DNA from: Escallonia rubra
Lineage: Eukaryota > Streptophyta > Magnoliopsida > Escalloniales > Escalloniaceae
Length of the DNA stretch: 64,000 bases
Reading direction: 5' to 3'
Assembly: GCA_033065855.1 (NCBI GenBank)
Contig: JAVXUO010002429.1
Coordinates: forward strand, 1-64,000
This document shows positions 61,801 to 64,000 of the stretch, one piece after another. Both the position numbers and the translations under genes were made by a program. Numbering within the stretch: the stretch's first letter is position 1; every line of letters starts with the position of its first letter. The notes under the pieces were generated by a model, which worked only from the letters and a program-made list of their open reading frames with translations, had not been told where the DNA came from and did not search any database.

Positions 61801-64000
61801 ACTAATTTCAGAGAAGTTAACGGAAGTCTAATAGAAGGGCATTTTAAGTGCAAAAAATTAAAAAGGGCTTCAGCCAAACTTGTGAGCTGTTGGGGGCTTG
61901 GGGCCTAGTGAACTCAAAGCTTAGGGGTGGTTTTGTACAATAAGCCTCTTTATTTTTAGTTAAGAAAGAAACTCTACATGTGCAGGTCAGTAATGTGCGC
62001 TGCCTATATCCCGTGGTACCAGATAGCTCAACAAAAATTTCATTTGAAGCAGCATAACCAAAGGATTTACCTTCCCCTCAGAGTTGAAATCAAATGATGA
62101 CAATACAGTTCCTTTCACGAACTTCACTCCTTTTGATTTGTAAAATTCTTCATAATAATTTGCAATCTTGGGCGTAAATAAGCGGGCCACTACAAAACAA
62201 GAGAAACAAACTTTAGGTCGACTGCACCACAAGAAATATAAGATAGGGAAGAGGAGAGAAGGAAGGGGAGGGGGGGGAATCCCACTTAGCAGAGATATAC
62301 ATGCCGATGACCAAAACTATGCAGACCGTCATTGGACTCAGAAGAGACACTGAACTTGTTGGTTGGCCTAATCTAGTCCTTCTGTTAGGGTTGGTTAACA
62401 TCAAGCCTGTTAAGTTTCTATGAACATCAAACATGGGGCTTATATAAGGGGCAAAATCATCAGAAAAAGCCGCATTCTCTGTTACTTTTCTCAGTCCTTC
62501 CTCTTCCATCCGTCAGCCACCCATACTGCATGGGGCTTAACTCTTGGGTGGAGTTGGGGGGGGGGGGGAGTACAATGTGTCCAAAATGAGATGACGAATC
62601 GAATTCGTGCACGTGAAAATAGCCAGGTGAAAACAAATTGTCTCCACATTGCTGCTTTGGTGTATCAATTTCAAATTGAAACCATTTAAGTAACATTGGT
62701 TTTTGGGTTTTTTCTGTAGCTTTATTTTATAGCCACTTTTTAATGAGTGAAATTGAGCTAATCCTTGAAGTCGTAAGGGTTAACTGAAATTACTAGAATT
62801 TTTAAGAATTTTGAGTTGATCTGGTAAATTGGTGTGAAATTAATGGAAACTGTCGGTAAATTTTGGTGGCAGTTTCGTGTGGTGATTGGTATTTAGGATC
62901 GATATCGCGGTGTTAATGGGCATACAAAAGGAGTGAAATGAAACCAAAGGGAATATGATGAAATGTAGCACCTATATGTTGATAACAATAGGTATATATG
63001 CAAATAGTGATATTAAAAACCTTTGCAAGTACTGCGGTTTGAAGGTTCTAAACTTCAACATGAGGGACAATGTTGATGTGGACGATGGTGCAAGGGTGGA
63101 GGAGAGGTTGGTTTGTGTGTGTGTGTGCATGCAGGGGGGCGCGCACGCGCGTGTGTGAGAGAGAGAGGGAGGATGGGAGTGAATACTACATGGTGAAGGT
63201 AGGTTGTGGTGGTCGAGCTGGGACAGGGTTATAATGTGTGGTGAATTGGTGAAAGGTGGTGACTGGTATGGATGGTGAATCGGCAGGCAGGGTCGGGTGG
63301 TGATGGATCATTCTGGTGGTCATGTGTGACGGTGAAAAGAAGAGAAGAGGCCAGAGAAAAGGTGAGTAAACATGATAATTCCATGTAGCCCAATCAGATT
63401 CTGGGAAGGGAAAGGGCATATTATAGCTTCTTTTAATTACTTTGTTGACGATTTTGCTCATAATTTAGCCCCATCGGCAAGACACATGAACTTGAGCTTG
63501 GTGATAACGGACTTGCTTGGCCAAATCAACGAGTCCAATGACCATAATGACACAAGTATGAGTCCAATGACCAAATTGACATCTTGGGCAAAGAGTAAGG
63601 GTCAATGGAGTATTTTGCTCCATTCATTAACATAACTATGCTCAATGATCTATATTTGTCTAGCAACCATCTAGTATAATCTTCGTAGGATGACCAAGGC
63701 TGCAAACAACCTAAACAAAAGGCCAAAAGAGAAAGAAAAAAATAATCGGAAGGAGAGAAATCAAAAAGAAGTAGCTGCAGGCGGAAGAGACTTACTACAA
63801 TGAGCCTCTGGAAAAACCATGGCCACGTTTAACTTATTAATCACCAAGGAAGCAGCACATTCCATTCCTATGTAGCCACCACCAATCACAACAGCATTGC
63901 CACCAGGGCAGGATTGCACCACGTTGACAAGCCTGGTCGCATCAGTCAAATCGCGTAAATAACACACATTTTCAGCATCTGATCCATTCACTCCAAACTC
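58810..64000 (-). CDS. MDAR4: Monodehydroascorbate reductase, peroxisomal membrane type, 5'-partial
   Basis: Three exons in the window (63796-64000 running off the edge, 62071-62189, 58810-59535) join in frame to about 349 C-terminal residues. The NADH-binding loop VVIGGGYIGMECA, the GIGIRPNTSLFEGQL block and the FAD-binding SVYAVGDVAAFP are intact. The enzyme uses NADH to reduce the monodehydroascorbate radical to ascorbate. The C terminus has a hydrophobic helix (AGVIVAASIAAVAYWYG) followed by RRRRRW. This tail matches the Arabidopsis MDAR4 type, which is held in the peroxisomal membrane and protects seedling oil-body lipases from oxidative damage. The N-terminal FAD-binding exons lie beyond 64000. 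Confidence 0.95.
59536..62070 (-). other. MDAR intron with degenerate CACCATCAACCAA array
   Basis: This 2.5-kb intron holds a region (about 60440-61330) of irregular tandem CACCATCAACCAA/CCCACC units on the plus strand. It is interrupted at 60766-60977 by a MITE-like insert. The remainder is unremarkable. Open frames on the minus strand here are low-complexity artefacts. Confidence 0.75.
60757..60986. mobile_element. Mutator-like MITE with 9-bp duplication
   Basis: CCCATAGAC flanks a 212-bp element (60766-60977) on both sides. The ends TATGTTATATGGACTC and GAGTCCATGTAACTTAG are imperfect inverted repeats. A 9-bp duplication is characteristic of Mutator-like elements. The same CCCATAGAC word occurs elsewhere in the surrounding array (about 60584), so part of the match could come from the array. 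Confidence 0.7.
62190..63795 (-). other. MDAR intron between the NADH-loop exon and the next exon
   Basis: This 1.6-kb intron contains G-runs (about 62267-62278 and 62548-62568) and a (TG)n/(CG)n/(GA)n mosaic at about 63114-63170 that may form Z-DNA. No exon was seen in it. Confidence 0.7.

Overview
The window is nuclear DNA from a flowering plant, most likely a eudicot. The evidence is AT-rich sequence, many short exons with GT..AG introns, a chloroplast-targeted ribosomal protein, a cinnamoyl-CoA-reductase-like gene, a peroxisomal monodehydroascorbate reductase, and LINE, hAT, PIF/Harbinger and Mutator-like insertions. The species cannot be named. I ran no searches. Exons come from reading frames, splice dinucleotides and remembered family conservation; where a gene is called with high confidence, every exon phase closes without a gap.

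Layout. 1-9.3 kb: the 3' part of a STE20/GCK-type protein kinase gene (+). 10.2-15.6 kb: a seven-exon proteasome assembly chaperone 3 gene (-), coding 124 aa from exons of 44-67 bp, with a 3.4-kb intron holding an A-tailed insertion. 15.3-19.2 kb: an imperfect tandem duplication that copied PAC3 exon 1 without its start codon. 19.3-19.8 kb: a LINE endonuclease fragment with a 16-bp target duplication. 21.1-23.9 kb: a five-exon cinnamoyl-CoA-reductase-like gene (+) with changed catalytic and cofactor motifs. 24.4-26.0 kb: a duplicated non-coding block with promoter motifs. 26.1-31.8 kb: a LINE nested in an older LINE. 36.0-36.5 kb: an intronless gene for a small Cys-rich membrane protein (+). 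37.3-45.6 kb: mostly repeats, including a 1.2-kb PIF/Harbinger-like element and a decayed LINE that itself carries another retro-insertion. 45.8-49.5 kb: a universal stress protein gene (+). 50.6-53.5 kb: a 958-aa PWWP protein (-). 55.0-55.7 kb: a hAT-type element with a perfect 8-bp target duplication. 57.5-58.0 kb: plastid ribosomal protein L12 (-). 58.3 kb: tRNA-Pro(UGG) (-). 58.8-64 kb: the 3' part of a membrane-anchored MDAR (-), with a repeat-rich intron carrying a Mutator-like MITE.

The genes are unrelated housekeeping and stress genes with their own promoters. They form neither an operon nor a biosynthetic cluster. I saw no convincing new multi-gene system. The most useful results are the hidden micro-exon PAC3 gene, the altered SNL6-like reductase, and datable nested insertions, several with target-site duplications or an empty-site comparison.
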